A stretch of DNA of 64,000 nucleotides from JAHDHW01 sp963793295 (lineage in GTDB: Bacteria > Bacteroidota > Bacteroidia > Chitinophagales > Saprospiraceae): positions 1-64,000 of the forward strand of contig CAWBZX010000040.1 in assembly GCA_963793295.1 (NCBI GenBank), given 5' to 3'. Every line of letters starts with the position of its first letter. Within the stretch, counting starts at the first letter, position 1. Both the position numbers and the translations under genes were made by a program. Positions 1 through 9,324 of the stretch are shown here, one piece after another. The notes beneath the pieces are model-generated. The model was not told the origin of the DNA and did no database searches. It saw only the letters and a program-made list of their open reading frames with translations.

Positions 1-178
1 AATGTATCGCTTTAACAATGGCTCCGTTGATTATAGCCTGTAAATCACCACTGGCGTTAGCCCAGCTCGATCCATCTCCGGTGCCATCGGCTTTGACATA
101 ATAAATCTGAGCTCCTATCAAAAGCGGCATGCTCAATAGAAAAAATCCAAATAATAGTTGCAAAGTCCTTTGTTTCAT
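1..178 (-). CDS. Secreted beta-helix-type repeat protein, N-terminal fragment
   Basis: Only the first 59 codons are inside the window; the gene runs off the left edge. The start ATG is at 176-178 on the minus strand. The first 23 residues form a clear signal peptide (MKQRTL, then a hydrophobic core ending in GAQ). The mature protein begins IYYVKADGTGDGSSWANA, an opening typical of Bacteroidota secreted proteins with parallel beta-helix repeats, often ending in a T9SS sorting domain. The family assignment rests on this short N-terminal motif alone. The rest of the protein, including any sorting domain, cannot be seen. Confidence 0.6.
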   Translation of the reverse strand, partial: MKQRTLQLLFGFFLLSMPLLIGAQIYYVKADGTGDGSSWANASGDLQAIINGAIVKAIH

Positions 179-715
179 GACCGTATATTTTTTGTTATAT
201 AAGTCGGATATTTATTCAGAAACTAAACTTAAATGTTACCAAAAGCTATCCAATCTTTTTTTCGGTCTTGGGAAGAATATTCTTTGATGGGAACTTAGTC
301 AGACACTCGTCTTAGTTAAAGGCTTATTTGAATAAGCTTAGTCACATCAAATTACAAAAAAATAACCCAATAATACACTTATGTTAAATTCAATGTCATT
401 CTACCCATTTATCTTAGCACCTTCAATTTGACTTTTTCCATTTTATACTGTTATGTAACATCATTAGGAAACAGTAAAACTCTTTCGTGTATTTGTATTG
501 TCTTGTAACAGGCAACTCATGTATAAAAGAACGCGTTAATTCCAAATGAAAAAATTAAATCTGAGATTTTTACTTAAAAAATAATGCTTTCTTTCTATCT
601 TAAAATTTCTTTTGTCAGTTTGCTGTCACGAATAAATGGATACGATCTGTTAATGAAAGAATAATCCAACTAAATTTGTTTTACCTACGTATATGAAAAT
701 AAACAACCTGTTTGA
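179..715. other. Intergenic region between divergent genes
   Basis: This AT-rich stretch lies between the divergent beta-helix and subtilisin genes and should hold both promoters. I see no ORF with family features, no strong hairpin and no convincing TTTG / TAnnTTTG pair. Confidence 0.5.
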
Positions 716-3682
716 ATGAAATTTATATCTAAACTCACATTTGTTGTTTTGCTGATTCTCGGTTGCTCATTTTTCGTTTCTGCGCAAAAGCTTGACCATG
801 TCCTAGGAGATGTTTTAGTTAAAATAGACAGAAACCAAAAAATTGAAAATCTGGTTGAACGTTTTCAATTTTTTCAAAATACACCCACACAACTTCAAAT
901 CGTAAAACTTGCTTCTCGGCCTTTAAATATTTGGCTGCTTCACTTTAATCAAAACACCGTTAACGAATTACATTTTCTGGAATTTCTTCGCCGTCAAAAA
1001 AGCATTGAAATTGCCCAATTCAATCATTTGGCGACAATGCGCCAAACTACTCCAAACGATAATTTATTCAGTAACCAATGGCAATATGTCAATGATGGTT
1101 CAAATGGTGGTGTTGTGGACGCAGACATAGATGCAGATTTGGCCTGGGATATAACCACCGGAGGAATTACGACTGATGGAGATACTATTGTCGCGGCAGT
1201 TTTGGACAATGGCGTTGATCTCAATCATCTTGATTTTGAAGATAATCTTTGGATCAATTATGCCGAAATCCCCAACAATAATATCGATGATGATAATAAT
1301 GGCTACATTGATGATTATCGCGGCTGGAATATCAGTTCCGATGATGATAACATTTCGGGAGGATCGCATGGTACTCCGGTTACGGGAATTATAGGAGCTA
1401 AAGGAAATAATGATTTAGGTGTTTCCGGTGTTAACTGGAACGTCAAAGTAATGATTGTTAAAAACAATTTCAACACCAATGAAGCCGCCGTGCTAGAGGC
1501 ATACTCTTATCCCCTGGAAATGCGCAGAATATATAACGAAACCAATGGTGCTGAAGGCGCTTTTGTCGTTTCAACAAATGCTTCCTGGGGAACCGATTTT
1601 GGGCAACCTGAGGATGCGCCTTTGTGGTGTGCTTTTTATGATACCTTAGGCGTTTCGGGAATATTAAGTTGCGGAGCAACCATCAATGGAAATCAAAATG
1701 TAGATGAAGTTGGAGATTTACCAACTGCCTGTCCGAGTGATTATTTGATTTCGGTAACAAATATGAACCGTTCTGACAATAAAGTTAATCAAGCAGGATA
1801 TGGTGCCGTCACCATTGATCTGGGCGCTCCGGGTGAAGATGCTTTCACAACATCTAATGGAAATAATTATTCAGGTTTTGGAGGAACGTCTGGTGCAACA
1901 CCTCATGTGACCGGCGCTATTGCACTTTTATATTCTGCTCCGTGTCCCAATTTAATTACGCTCGCAAAAGCAAACCCTGAAGCAGCTGCTATTCAGGTTA
2001 GAGATTATATTTTAAATGGAGTTGATCCAAATGCCAGCCTAAATGGAATAACCACAACAGGAGGAAGACTCAACCTTTTTAATAGTTTGAATTTATTAAT
2101 GAATGATTGCGGGCCCTGCCCTCCTGCTTTAGTGCTAAATGCAACAGATGTTACAGATACTCAAGCAATACTGGATTGGATTCCGGGTGTAAACGCCGAC
2201 AGCTCGACCATTCAATGGCGGGAGCTGGGCAGCATGGATTGGAATATCGTTACAAATGCAATGACACCTTATTTGGTTTCAGGATTGGAAGCTTGCACAG
2301 AATATGAGTTTCAGGTAGATGCCGTTTGTGAAAGTGAAAATAGTGGATTTACTGATAGTTTTATTTTTGAAACGGATGGCTGCTGTGTTCCACCCAACAA
2401 TATTTCGGTAAATGTTACTAGCAATACAACTGCAATCCTCAGTTGGGATCCTATTTTAGCAGCGGATAGTTATACCATCGTTTTAACCGGCCCTTCTGGT
2501 ACCTTTGAAATTCAAGGAATTCTTGAAAGCCCTTTCACATTCACATCACTAGACCCATGTTCCGCTTATTCAGTGAGCATACAAACGGTTTGTAATGGTC
2601 TACCAACAATGCCAAGTTCTCCGGTTGAATTTTCAATGACCGGCTGTGGAAATTGTACAGATTTGGTTTATTGTGAATCTGTTGGTGAGGATACTGAGTT
2701 TGAGTGGATAGAAACTATAGAACTGAACGGATATATAAATAATTCCGGAGATGATGGAGGATATGGAGATTATACTGGTACGCCGATTGATTTGATGACT
2801 TTCAATACTTATGAAATTAATCTTTCACCGGGTTTTGGTGGAATAGCCTACGGAGAATACTTTAAAGTTTGGATCGATTTCAATCAAAATGGAAACTTTG
2901 AAGAGCCTGATGAATTAGTTTTTGATCCAGAAACTGGCAGCGATCAGCCTATTTCGGGAAATATATTAATTGAAGATGGTACTCCGCTGGGAATTACAAG
3001 AATGAGAATTGGAATGCGTTGGGAAGGTACAGGAGGAAATTCTTCACCGTCACCCTGCACAAATAGTCCAAATGGAGAGGTTGAGGATTATTGTGTAAAT
3101 ATCATAATGGGAGAACCCTCAGGTTGTGACTTACCAATCAATGTGGATACAATGGATCTTTCATCAACTTCAACTTATATCGTTTGGGAAGACCCTACAG
3201 ACGATCACACGGATCATAATTTGAGGTATAAAAAAACAATTGAATCGGAATGGACCATTATTGAAAATGTAGCTTCCCCCTATGCGCTCACAGCTCTTGA
3301 AGGATGTGTCGAATATGAGGTTCAAATAGAAGCGAATTGTACTGATGGAAATACAAGCGGCTATACAGAAAGTACAGTATTCCTTACAAGATGTGGTGCG
3401 AATGTCAATAATTTAACTAGTTTGCAAGACATCACCCTCTTTCCTGTTCCATTTGTCGATCATATAATATTGGAATTTCAGCTTCGAAAATCCAGTGATA
3501 TTCAAATTGATTTAATCAATACCAATGGTCAAAAAGTAGTCACTTCCCTATTCAAAAATCTTGGACAAGGACAAAATCGAATTACGGTAAAAGATTTAGA
3601 AAACATCCCAGCCGGCGTTTATTTTTTAAAATTGCTTTCTTCCGATGATTTGGTAAAAGTTAAAAAAATAATTAAATATTAA
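716..3682 (+). CDS. Subtilisin-family (S8) serine peptidase with Fn3, GEVED and T9SS type A sorting domain
   Basis: A 988-residue secreted protease. Signal peptide 1-24, then a propeptide-like region (about 25-110) ending before the S8 domain. The catalytic triad is readable as D164 (VLDNGV), H218 (GGSHGTPV) and S392 (GGTSGATPH), with N288 in STNASWG as the likely oxyanion residue. The S8 fold ends near 465. Fibronectin type III-like modules follow at about 470-560 and 560-645, then a GEVED-type domain (about 650-800, ending GEVEDYCVNI) and a third Fn3-like module (about 805-895). The last 80 residues, beginning LFPVPFVD and ending KVKKIIKY, look like a T9SS type A sorting domain, so the enzyme is probably exported to the cell surface or medium. 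A close but broken paralogue follows at 3881. Substrate is unknown. Confidence 0.93.
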   Translation: MKFISKLTFVVLLILGCSFFVSAQKLDHVLGDVLVKIDRNQKIENLVERFQFFQNTPTQLQIVKLASRPLNIWLLHFNQNTVNELHFLEFLRRQKSIEIAQFNHLATMRQTTPNDNLFSNQWQYVNDGSNGGVVDADIDADLAWDITTGGITTDGDTIVAAVLDNGVDLNHLDFEDNLWINYAEIPNNNIDDDNNGYIDDYRGWNISSDDDNISGGSHGTPVTGIIGAKGNNDLGVSGVNWNVKVMIVKNNFNTNEAAVLEAYSYPLEMRRIYNETNGAEGAFVVSTNASWGTDFGQPEDAPLWCAFYDTLGVSGILSCGATINGNQNVDEVGDLPTACPSDYLISVTNMNRSDNKVNQAGYGAVTIDLGAPGEDAFTTSNGNNYSGFGGTSGATPHVTGAIALLYSAPCPNLITLAKANPEAAAIQVRDYILNGVDPNASLNGITTTGGRLNLFNSLNLLMNDCGPCPPALVLNATDVTDTQAILDWIPGVNADSSTIQWRELGSMDWNIVTNAMTPYLVSGLEACTEYEFQVDAVCESENSGFTDSFIFETDGCCVPPNNISVNVTSNTTAILSWDPILAADSYTIVLTGPSGTFEIQGILESPFTFTSLDPCSAYSVSIQTVCNGLPTMPSSPVEFSMTGCGNCTDLVYCESVGEDTEFEWIETIELNGYINNSGDDGGYGDYTGTPIDLMTFNTYEINLSPGFGGIAYGEYFKVWIDFNQNGNFEEPDELVFDPETGSDQPISGNILIEDGTPLGITRMRIGMRWEGTGGNSSPSPCTNSPNGEVEDYCVNIIMGEPSGCDLPINVDTMDLSSTSTYIVWEDPTDDHTDHNLRYKKTIESEWTIIENVASPYALTALEGCVEYEVQIEANCTDGNTSGYTESTVFLTRCGANVNNLTSLQDITLFPVPFVDHIILEFQLRKSSDIQIDLINTNGQKVVTSLFKNLGQGQNRITVKDLENIPAGVYFLKLLSSDDLVKVKKIIKY

Positions 3683-3693
3683 TGCCCTTGCGT

Positions 3694-3730
3694 TAAAAAT
3701 GGACAGCTAAATTATAGCTGTCCATTTTTA
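3694..3730 (+). terminator. Rho-independent terminator after S8 gene
   Basis: A perfect 16-bp inverted repeat (arms 3694-3709 and 3715-3730) with a 5-base loop begins 12 bases after the stop codon. The 3' arm ends in a T-run, so the U-tract is part of the stem. Confidence 0.8.
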
Positions 3731-3880
3731 ATTTACAGGAAGATTCCCCTTATAATTTTTGGAGTTTTTCAATTAAAAAATCCTTTACAATATCATCATA
3801 TTAACTATTTTTAAATAAACGATTTTAATTTATTTAGCTACTTTTAAGTTTAAATTCGCTGTAATCTATAAACAACTCAC

Positions 3881-6352
3881 ATGAAAAACATTTACTGCAT
3901 TTCCCTGCTTTTGCTTTTATTTGTATTTCCTCAAACTACCCAAGCGCAACAGCTAGATCATATTTTAGGAGATCTCCTCGTTCAGCTTCCAGCAGGAATA
4001 TCACCCACCCAACTCACTTCAGAATTGGAATATTTTAACAATAAGCCTACCCAGTTAAAAACGGAAAGAAAACTGACATCGGATAGGAATATTTGGTTAT
4101 TACATTTTGATCACAATCAAATTAATGAAAACTATTTTTTAAACTATATCAGAAATCACCGGCTGATTGAATTTGCGCAGTTCAATCACCTTTTAACCGA
4201 ACGCCAAACCGTTCCTGATGATCCTCAATTTACGCAACAATGGCATTGGTTTAATGATGGATTAAGTAGTGGCGTTGAAGACGCTGATGTTGATGCTGAT
4301 TCGGCCTGGGATATCACAACGGGTGGAACTACCGTTCAGGGAGATGAAATTGTCGTTTGTGTGATGGAAGGCGCAAATCGTGAACATGAAGATCTTCAGG
4401 GAAACCTTTGGTTTAACGTCAATGAAATCCCTAATGATGGAATAGATAATGACAATAATGGATATATCGATGATATTGCGGGCTGGAACAATGGACAAAA
4501 TAATGGAGAAATTCCTTTCTCAGGTCACGGTACTGCAGTTTCAGGGATGATCGGCGCAGTTGGCAACAATGCATTGGGTGTATCCGGTATCAACTGGAAT
4601 GTAAAAATAATGCATGTAAATGTTGGAGACTTAATGATGCTAATGTAATGGAAGCATATAATTACCCTTTAATTATGAGACGAATGTATAATGAATCCGG
4701 AGGAACAGAAGGAGCTTTTATTGTTGCTACTAATGCATCCTGGGGTATTGATTTTGGCCAACCGGAGGATGCTCCATTGTGGTGTAACATGTATGACCTA
4801 TTAGGGTCTGAAGGAATCTTAAATTGTGGAGCCACTGCAAATAATGATGTCGATATTGATGTAGTTGGTGATCTTACCAACTGCTTGTCCAAGTGATTTT
4901 ATGGTATCCGTTACGGCTACAAACAATTCAGATTTAAGGACGTTTTCAGCTTATGGATTAACGCAGGTCGATCTGGGAGCTCCCGGAGGTGGTGTTTATA
5001 CATTGAGTGGAAATGGATATAATTTTACCAGCGGTACTTCATTTGCATCTCCATTGACAGCTGGCATCATTGCATTATTGTATTCAGCACCTTGCAGTAA
5101 TATTGGAGAGCAAGCACTTCAAGATCCTCAGGGTGCAGCTTTGCTAATCCGGGATTATCTTTATAGTGGCATAGATGAAACACCGCAACTACTTTTGGAA
5201 ACAGTAACCGGAGGACGGGTAAATGCTTTCAATAGTTTACAGCTTATTTTAGAAAATTGTGTAGCCTGCCCTACTCCCGGATCTTTAAATGCTACAAATA
5301 TTACAAGTGCCAGCGCTACTATAGGCTGGTATGAATCTGATTCCGTTCTTGTTTCCAATCTCCGATACAAACCTGTAAGTGACACAACCTGGATCGTAAT
5401 AAACGATGCTTCGAATCCAACCGAATTGACTGATTTGTTAGGCTGTGATGATTATGAGTTTCAAGTAGCAGCTTCTTGTAGTGATACCGCGACAGATTTT
5501 TCAAATAGCTATTACTTCAGTACCGAAGGGTGTTGTTACAGTCCCGAAAATATCAGCCTGGCTCCGGTCAATAATGATGAAGTTTTCATTACCTGGGATT
5601 CAATTTATGGAGCGCAAGGTTATGTTGTAAATTATAAACCTGAAAATGATCCTGATTGGACAACCATTCAGGTCAATAGCGCTTCTGCGTCGATAAATAA
5701 TCTTTCAGCTTGTACTGAGTATCAGTTCGAACTCGCAACGATTTGCACCCCGGATTCTACAAGCGGATTTTCGGACACTCTTTATTATGCAACGGAATGC
5801 TCTTGCGAAATTCCTGAAAATATTAACTCAAGCGATGTAATGCTTGACAATGCAACCGTCATCTGGGATGCTTCCAGTAATGCTGAAATGTACTCCGTCA
5901 GATATCGAAAGTTTGGACTTATTGATTGGAATGTATTGGAAACTAATGAGTTGTATCTGACCATAGACAGCCTGGAGCCTTGTACCAATTATCAATATCA
6001 GGTTCGAACCGTTTGTCCAATTGCAAATAGTAATTTTTCAAATTCAAATATTTTTAAAACACTATGTCCCGTCGGAATCAATGAAATTGAAGGGCTTTCG
6101 GATTTAGTTGTTTATCCCAATCCTGTTATTGATGAATTGCTGGTTGAATTTGATTTAGCAAATCAGAAAGATATTTCCGTTCAGATTTTCAATACCACCG
6201 GTCAGTTGATAAGTTCGTCAAGTTTCAACAACACAAACCAAGGACACAATCAATTGAAAATTAATGATTTAAGCAATATGCCTATGGGGCTCTATTTCAT
6301 AAAAATCAACTTGGGCGATCAGTCGATTTTGAAAAAAGTAATTAAAAAATAA
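3881..6352 (+). pseudogene. Second S8 peptidase with T9SS domain, broken by two compensating frameshifts and lacking the catalytic Asp
   Basis: This is a tandem paralogue of the protease at 716, with the same order: signal peptide, propeptide, S8 domain, Fn3-like modules and T9SS type A tail ending LKKVIKK. The frame is lost near 4630 (one base missing in GACTTAAT, where the paralogue supports GAC TTT AAT). It is regained near 4874 by one extra base before CCAACT. The pieces are 3881-4648, 4648-4896 and 4865-6352. The catalytic Asp is also replaced: the VLDNGVD motif of the neighbour reads VMEGAN here, with E163 encoded at 4367-4369 and one residue fewer. H216 (SGHGT) and the Ser codon at 5039-5041 (GTSFASP) remain. 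It is most likely a decaying, inactive copy. Sequencing error could explain the indels but not the Asp change. Confidence 0.85.
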
Positions 6353-6409
6353 TAGCCATTTTAAAGCATTAACCTAACCTTAGCTGGACTTTAGCATTTT
6401 TTGCCACCA

Positions 6410-6577
6410 ATGACTCCATATTTTAAAGCGGGTTTGGAAAGTCAAAATACGTGGGTGAGGGTGCCAGCTCTGAGTAATGCCTTTATTTTGCCGAGATTTT
6501 TGCTGGCTTTTTATCGACTGAAATCGACAAAGGAGATTCATGAATGCTTTAATTTAAATAATAAAGGAATGAACTAA
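6410..6577 (+). CDS. Short ORF of uncertain reality (55 aa)
   Basis: An ATG-started 55-codon frame between the broken protease and the Kazal gene. The product begins MTPYFKAGLESQNTW, is basic near its middle and has no signal peptide or recognised domain. Base composition here is somewhat richer in G than the flanks. I cannot tell whether it is translated. It is listed because it is the only frame of any length in this 560-base gap. Confidence 0.15.
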   Translation: MTPYFKAGLESQNTWVRVPALSNAFILPRFLLAFYRLKSTKEIHECFNLNNKGMN

Positions 6578-6822
6578 AAAGCCAGCTGCCGGAGGCACAC
6601 ACTTAAGCTCAAAATAAATTTAAACATCCTATTTCAACCATGATGAGCAAAATTAAATATAACAATCACATTTGCTAAGGAAGTTAAATCACAAACTTTA
6701 TAACAAATTGATTTTCATCAGATTAAGCTTTTGTATACCTTGGGCAGATAACAATTATTGAAATGACTACAAGTATGAAATGCTAAAGTCGAGTTTAGGG
6801 TAGCTGTAATTTATCTTATTTT

Positions 6823-6865
6823 AAAAACGAACAGAATTCGTAAATTTGATTCTGTTCGTTTTTTT
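6823..6865 (+). terminator. Strong hairpin plus T-run just upstream of the Kazal gene
   Basis: A perfect 15-bp stem (6823-6837 with 6849-6863) and 11-base loop run into seven T. It sits only 48 bases before the likely start of the Kazal lipoprotein gene, with no annotated gene ending close upstream. It could end an unannotated short transcript or act as a leader attenuator. Confidence 0.65.
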
Positions 6866-6912
6866 ATCCCAAGACTATGATTATTTTTAATCATACTTTT
6901 AAACCAACCAAA

Positions 6913-7917
6913 ATGAAAAAACCAATTTATCACCTCTTTCTTATTTCAATTTTAAGCTTTCTTTTCATCCAAATGACTTGTTCCCCTCAAATCAAACCCG
7001 AGCCGGATCCTGTGGTAGTTACAGATTGCATAGATCGTAGCAAGATTGATAAAGAACGAGGTTGCCCCAGAAATTACGATCCGGTCTGTGGTTGCGATGG
7101 AAAAACGTATAGCAACGAATGTACCGCTGAGGTAAATGGCGTTACGAGTTGGGAAAAAGGGGTATGTCCCTGCATTATAGAAAGTTTGAAAGACCCAGAT
7201 GGCATCTGTACCAAAGAATATGCTCCGGTTTGTGGCTGTGATGGTCAAACCTATGGAAATGAGTGCATGGCTCGAAAAGCTGGCCTTACCAAATGGACAG
7301 AAGGACCGTGTGCTAAAGATTCAACCGAGTGCATTGACAAAACAAAGATTTCATTGAGGCCTTGCCCTATGAATTACGATCCGGTTTGCGGGTGTGATGG
7401 AAAAACATACAGCAATCAATGCCAGGCCGAAGTATCGGGAGTTACAAAATGGACAAAAGGAGCATGCAAAAATGACGATTGCATTGACCGGGACAAAATC
7501 GATCCGGATAGAGGCTGTCCTCGCAACTATGACCCCGTTTGTGGCTGCGATGGAAAAACCTACAGTAACGAATGTACTGCTGAAATCGCGGGAGTGACTC
7601 GCTGGATAAAAGGAAAATGTGATGATTGCTACGAACCCAATCCTAATCAAAAACCATGTACCAGAGAATACAGACCGGTCTGTGGCTGCGACGGAAAAAC
7701 ATACAGCAATCAATGCGAGGCCGAAAATGCCGGGATAAAAAAATGGACCGAAGGTGTCTGCCCGGATCAATGTATTGATGAAAGTAAAATTGATCCTGAT
7801 GGAATTTGCCCAATGAACTATGATCCGGTCTGTGGCTGTGATAGCAAAACTTATGGTAATTCTTGTGAAGCTGAAAAGGCCGGAGTCACCAATTGGACTA
7901 AAGGGGAGTGCAATTGA
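6913..7917 (+). CDS. Lipoprotein with six Kazal-type serine protease inhibitor domains
   Basis: Six tandem Kazal domains of about 48 residues fill the mature protein. Each carries the core PVCGCDGKTYSNxC (variants CDGQTYGN and CDSKTYGN) followed by an AGVTxWxKGxC ending. Kazal domains bind and block serine proteases in a substrate-like way. The start at 6913 is chosen over the in-frame ATG at 6877 because it gives a normal signal peptide (MKKPIYHLFLISILSFLFIQ) leading to a Cys (MTC-SPQ) that could be lipidated, although the lipobox is not ideal. The reactive-site loops differ between repeats (for example RNYDP, KEYAP, REYRP), so target range may be broad. Its position beside two subtilisin genes suggests a protective role against self or competitor proteases, which is inference. 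A terminator-like hairpin precedes it. Confidence 0.9.
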   Translation: MKKPIYHLFLISILSFLFIQMTCSPQIKPEPDPVVVTDCIDRSKIDKERGCPRNYDPVCGCDGKTYSNECTAEVNGVTSWEKGVCPCIIESLKDPDGICTKEYAPVCGCDGQTYGNECMARKAGLTKWTEGPCAKDSTECIDKTKISLRPCPMNYDPVCGCDGKTYSNQCQAEVSGVTKWTKGACKNDDCIDRDKIDPDRGCPRNYDPVCGCDGKTYSNECTAEIAGVTRWIKGKCDDCYEPNPNQKPCTREYRPVCGCDGKTYSNQCEAENAGIKKWTEGVCPDQCIDESKIDPDGICPMNYDPVCGCDSKTYGNSCEAEKAGVTNWTKGECN

Positions 7918-7997
7918 TCTTTAATCGCATATACTTCTGATTATATTTTCGATAGTATACCTAAAGTGGAAAATATATTTTAAGTTTGAGGGCAAGG

Positions 7998-8031
7998 GAG
8001 CGATTGGTGTTTTCGCCAATCGCTCTTTTGT
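7998..8031 (+). terminator. Rho-independent terminator after Kazal gene
   Basis: A 10-bp stem (7998-8007 with 8016-8025) is followed by TTTTGTTTTTT, about 80 bases after the stop codon of the Kazal gene. Confidence 0.75.
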
Positions 8032-8062
8032 TTTTTAAATCTTTCGGTTTTCAAAGTATATT

Positions 8063-9241
8063 ATGAAAAAAATCTACCTCAAACCTACAAGGGAAGCTTC
8101 TATCCAAAGATTTCACCCCTGGGTATTTTCGGGCGGTGTAAAACATATAAAAGAAGAAATTACTGATGGTGAGGTGGTTGAAGTTTACAGCCATAATAAT
8201 CAATATCTGGCAACTGGTCATTTTCAGCAAGGCAGTATTTTAGTGCGTATTTTTTCTTTTGAAAAAACAGAAATTGATCAAAATTTCTGGACTTTAAAGA
8301 TTCAGAAGGCTTATGATTTCCGCCAAAGTATTGGACTGATTCTAAATACTGAATCAAATTGTTATCGCCTGGTGCATGCAGAAGGAGATGGTTTGCCTGG
8401 ATTAATTATAGATATTTACGGAAACACAGCAGTGATCCAATGCCATTCAATTGGCATGCATCAGGAACGCTTAGAAATCGCTGAAGCTTTACAGGAAATA
8501 TACGGAAATAAACTGGAAGCAATTTATGATAAAAGTGCCTCTGCTTTACCTTCAAAATATGGTGTTACCGTTGAAAATGGCTATCTCTGGGGGCAATCAA
8601 AATCACAAATGGTTAAAGAATATGGCCATACCTTTTATGTAGATTGGGAAACTGGCCAAAAGACTGGTTTTTTTCTCGATCAAAGAGAGAACCGATTTTT
8701 ATTAAATAAATATGCAAAAGGAAAAATCGTATTGAATGCTTTTTGTTACTCTGGTGGTTTCTCCATCTATGCCTTAAAAGCTGGAGCAAAACTCGTTCAT
8801 TCCGTAGATGTTTCTGAAAAAGCAATTGAATGGACCAACAAAAATGTTGAATTGAATGAAGGGTTTGAGGGCGCTCATGAGGCTTTTACTAATGATGTAT
8901 TGAAATACCTGCAAACTGCCGAGACCGTTTATGATGTAATGGTCATTGATCCTCCTGCATACGCAAAAACTAAAGCAAAACGTCATAATGCGGTTCAAGG
9001 CTATAAACGCCTCAATGCTTTGGCGTTGAAACAAATTGCTCCAAATGGAATATTATTTACCTTTTCCTGTTCACAAGTCGTTGATGAAACGCTGTTTTAT
9101 AATACCATCACCGCCGCTGCGATTGAAGCCAAACGCATTGTTCGCGTGATTCATAAGCTTTCACAGCCAGCAGATCATCCTGTAAGTTTGTTCCATCCAG
9201 AAGGCGCCTATCTGAAAGGGATGGTACTTTGGGTGGAGTGA
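8063..9241 (+). CDS. rlmI: Class I SAM-dependent 23S rRNA methyltransferase, RlmI-like
   Basis: A 392-residue cytoplasmic enzyme of the RlmI (YccW) family, which methylates C5 of a cytosine in 23S rRNA using S-adenosylmethionine. An N-terminal PUA-like RNA-binding domain (about 1-75, with HPWVFSGGV) is followed by a linker and a Rossmann methyltransferase domain. SAM-binding motif I is LNAFCYSGGFSIYAL and the acidic strand is HSVDVSEKA. The catalytic loop motif is VIDPPAY, and a Cys-containing FSCSQVV lies near the C-terminus, as expected of m5C-type enzymes. Length matches the family. It is a single-gene unit between two terminators. The exact rRNA position is inferred from the family. Confidence 0.88.
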   Translation: MKKIYLKPTREASIQRFHPWVFSGGVKHIKEEITDGEVVEVYSHNNQYLATGHFQQGSILVRIFSFEKTEIDQNFWTLKIQKAYDFRQSIGLILNTESNCYRLVHAEGDGLPGLIIDIYGNTAVIQCHSIGMHQERLEIAEALQEIYGNKLEAIYDKSASALPSKYGVTVENGYLWGQSKSQMVKEYGHTFYVDWETGQKTGFFLDQRENRFLLNKYAKGKIVLNAFCYSGGFSIYALKAGAKLVHSVDVSEKAIEWTNKNVELNEGFEGAHEAFTNDVLKYLQTAETVYDVMVIDPPAYAKTKAKRHNAVQGYKRLNALALKQIAPNGILFTFSCSQVVDETLFYNTITAAAIEAKRIVRVIHKLSQPADHPVSLFHPEGAYLKGMVLWVE

Positions 9242-9258
9242 GAAGGTTTAAAACTAAA

Positions 9259-9305
9259 AACGAGGAGTCTATCCATAAAAATCGGATAGACTCCTCGTTC
9301 TTTTA
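9259..9305. terminator. Bidirectional terminator between convergent genes
   Basis: A perfect 16-bp stem (9259-9274 with 9284-9299) and 9-base loop lie between the rRNA methyltransferase (plus) and the OmpA-family gene (minus). T-rich sequence follows on the plus strand and A-rich sequence precedes it, so it can serve both. Confidence 0.85.
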
Positions 9306-9324
9306 TACGATATAAAATAATAAT

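Noticed and set aside
4620..4900. Programmed ribosomal frameshifting in the second subtilisin gene
   Set aside because: Neither shift site has a slippery heptamer or a clear downstream stimulatory hairpin, and two opposite shifts would be needed. Pseudogene or base error is simpler.
7040..7910. Tandem DNA repeat or CRISPR-like array
   Set aside because: The periodic sequence is the coding DNA for six diverged Kazal domains. Repeat units differ at synonymous and non-synonymous sites and there are no spacers.
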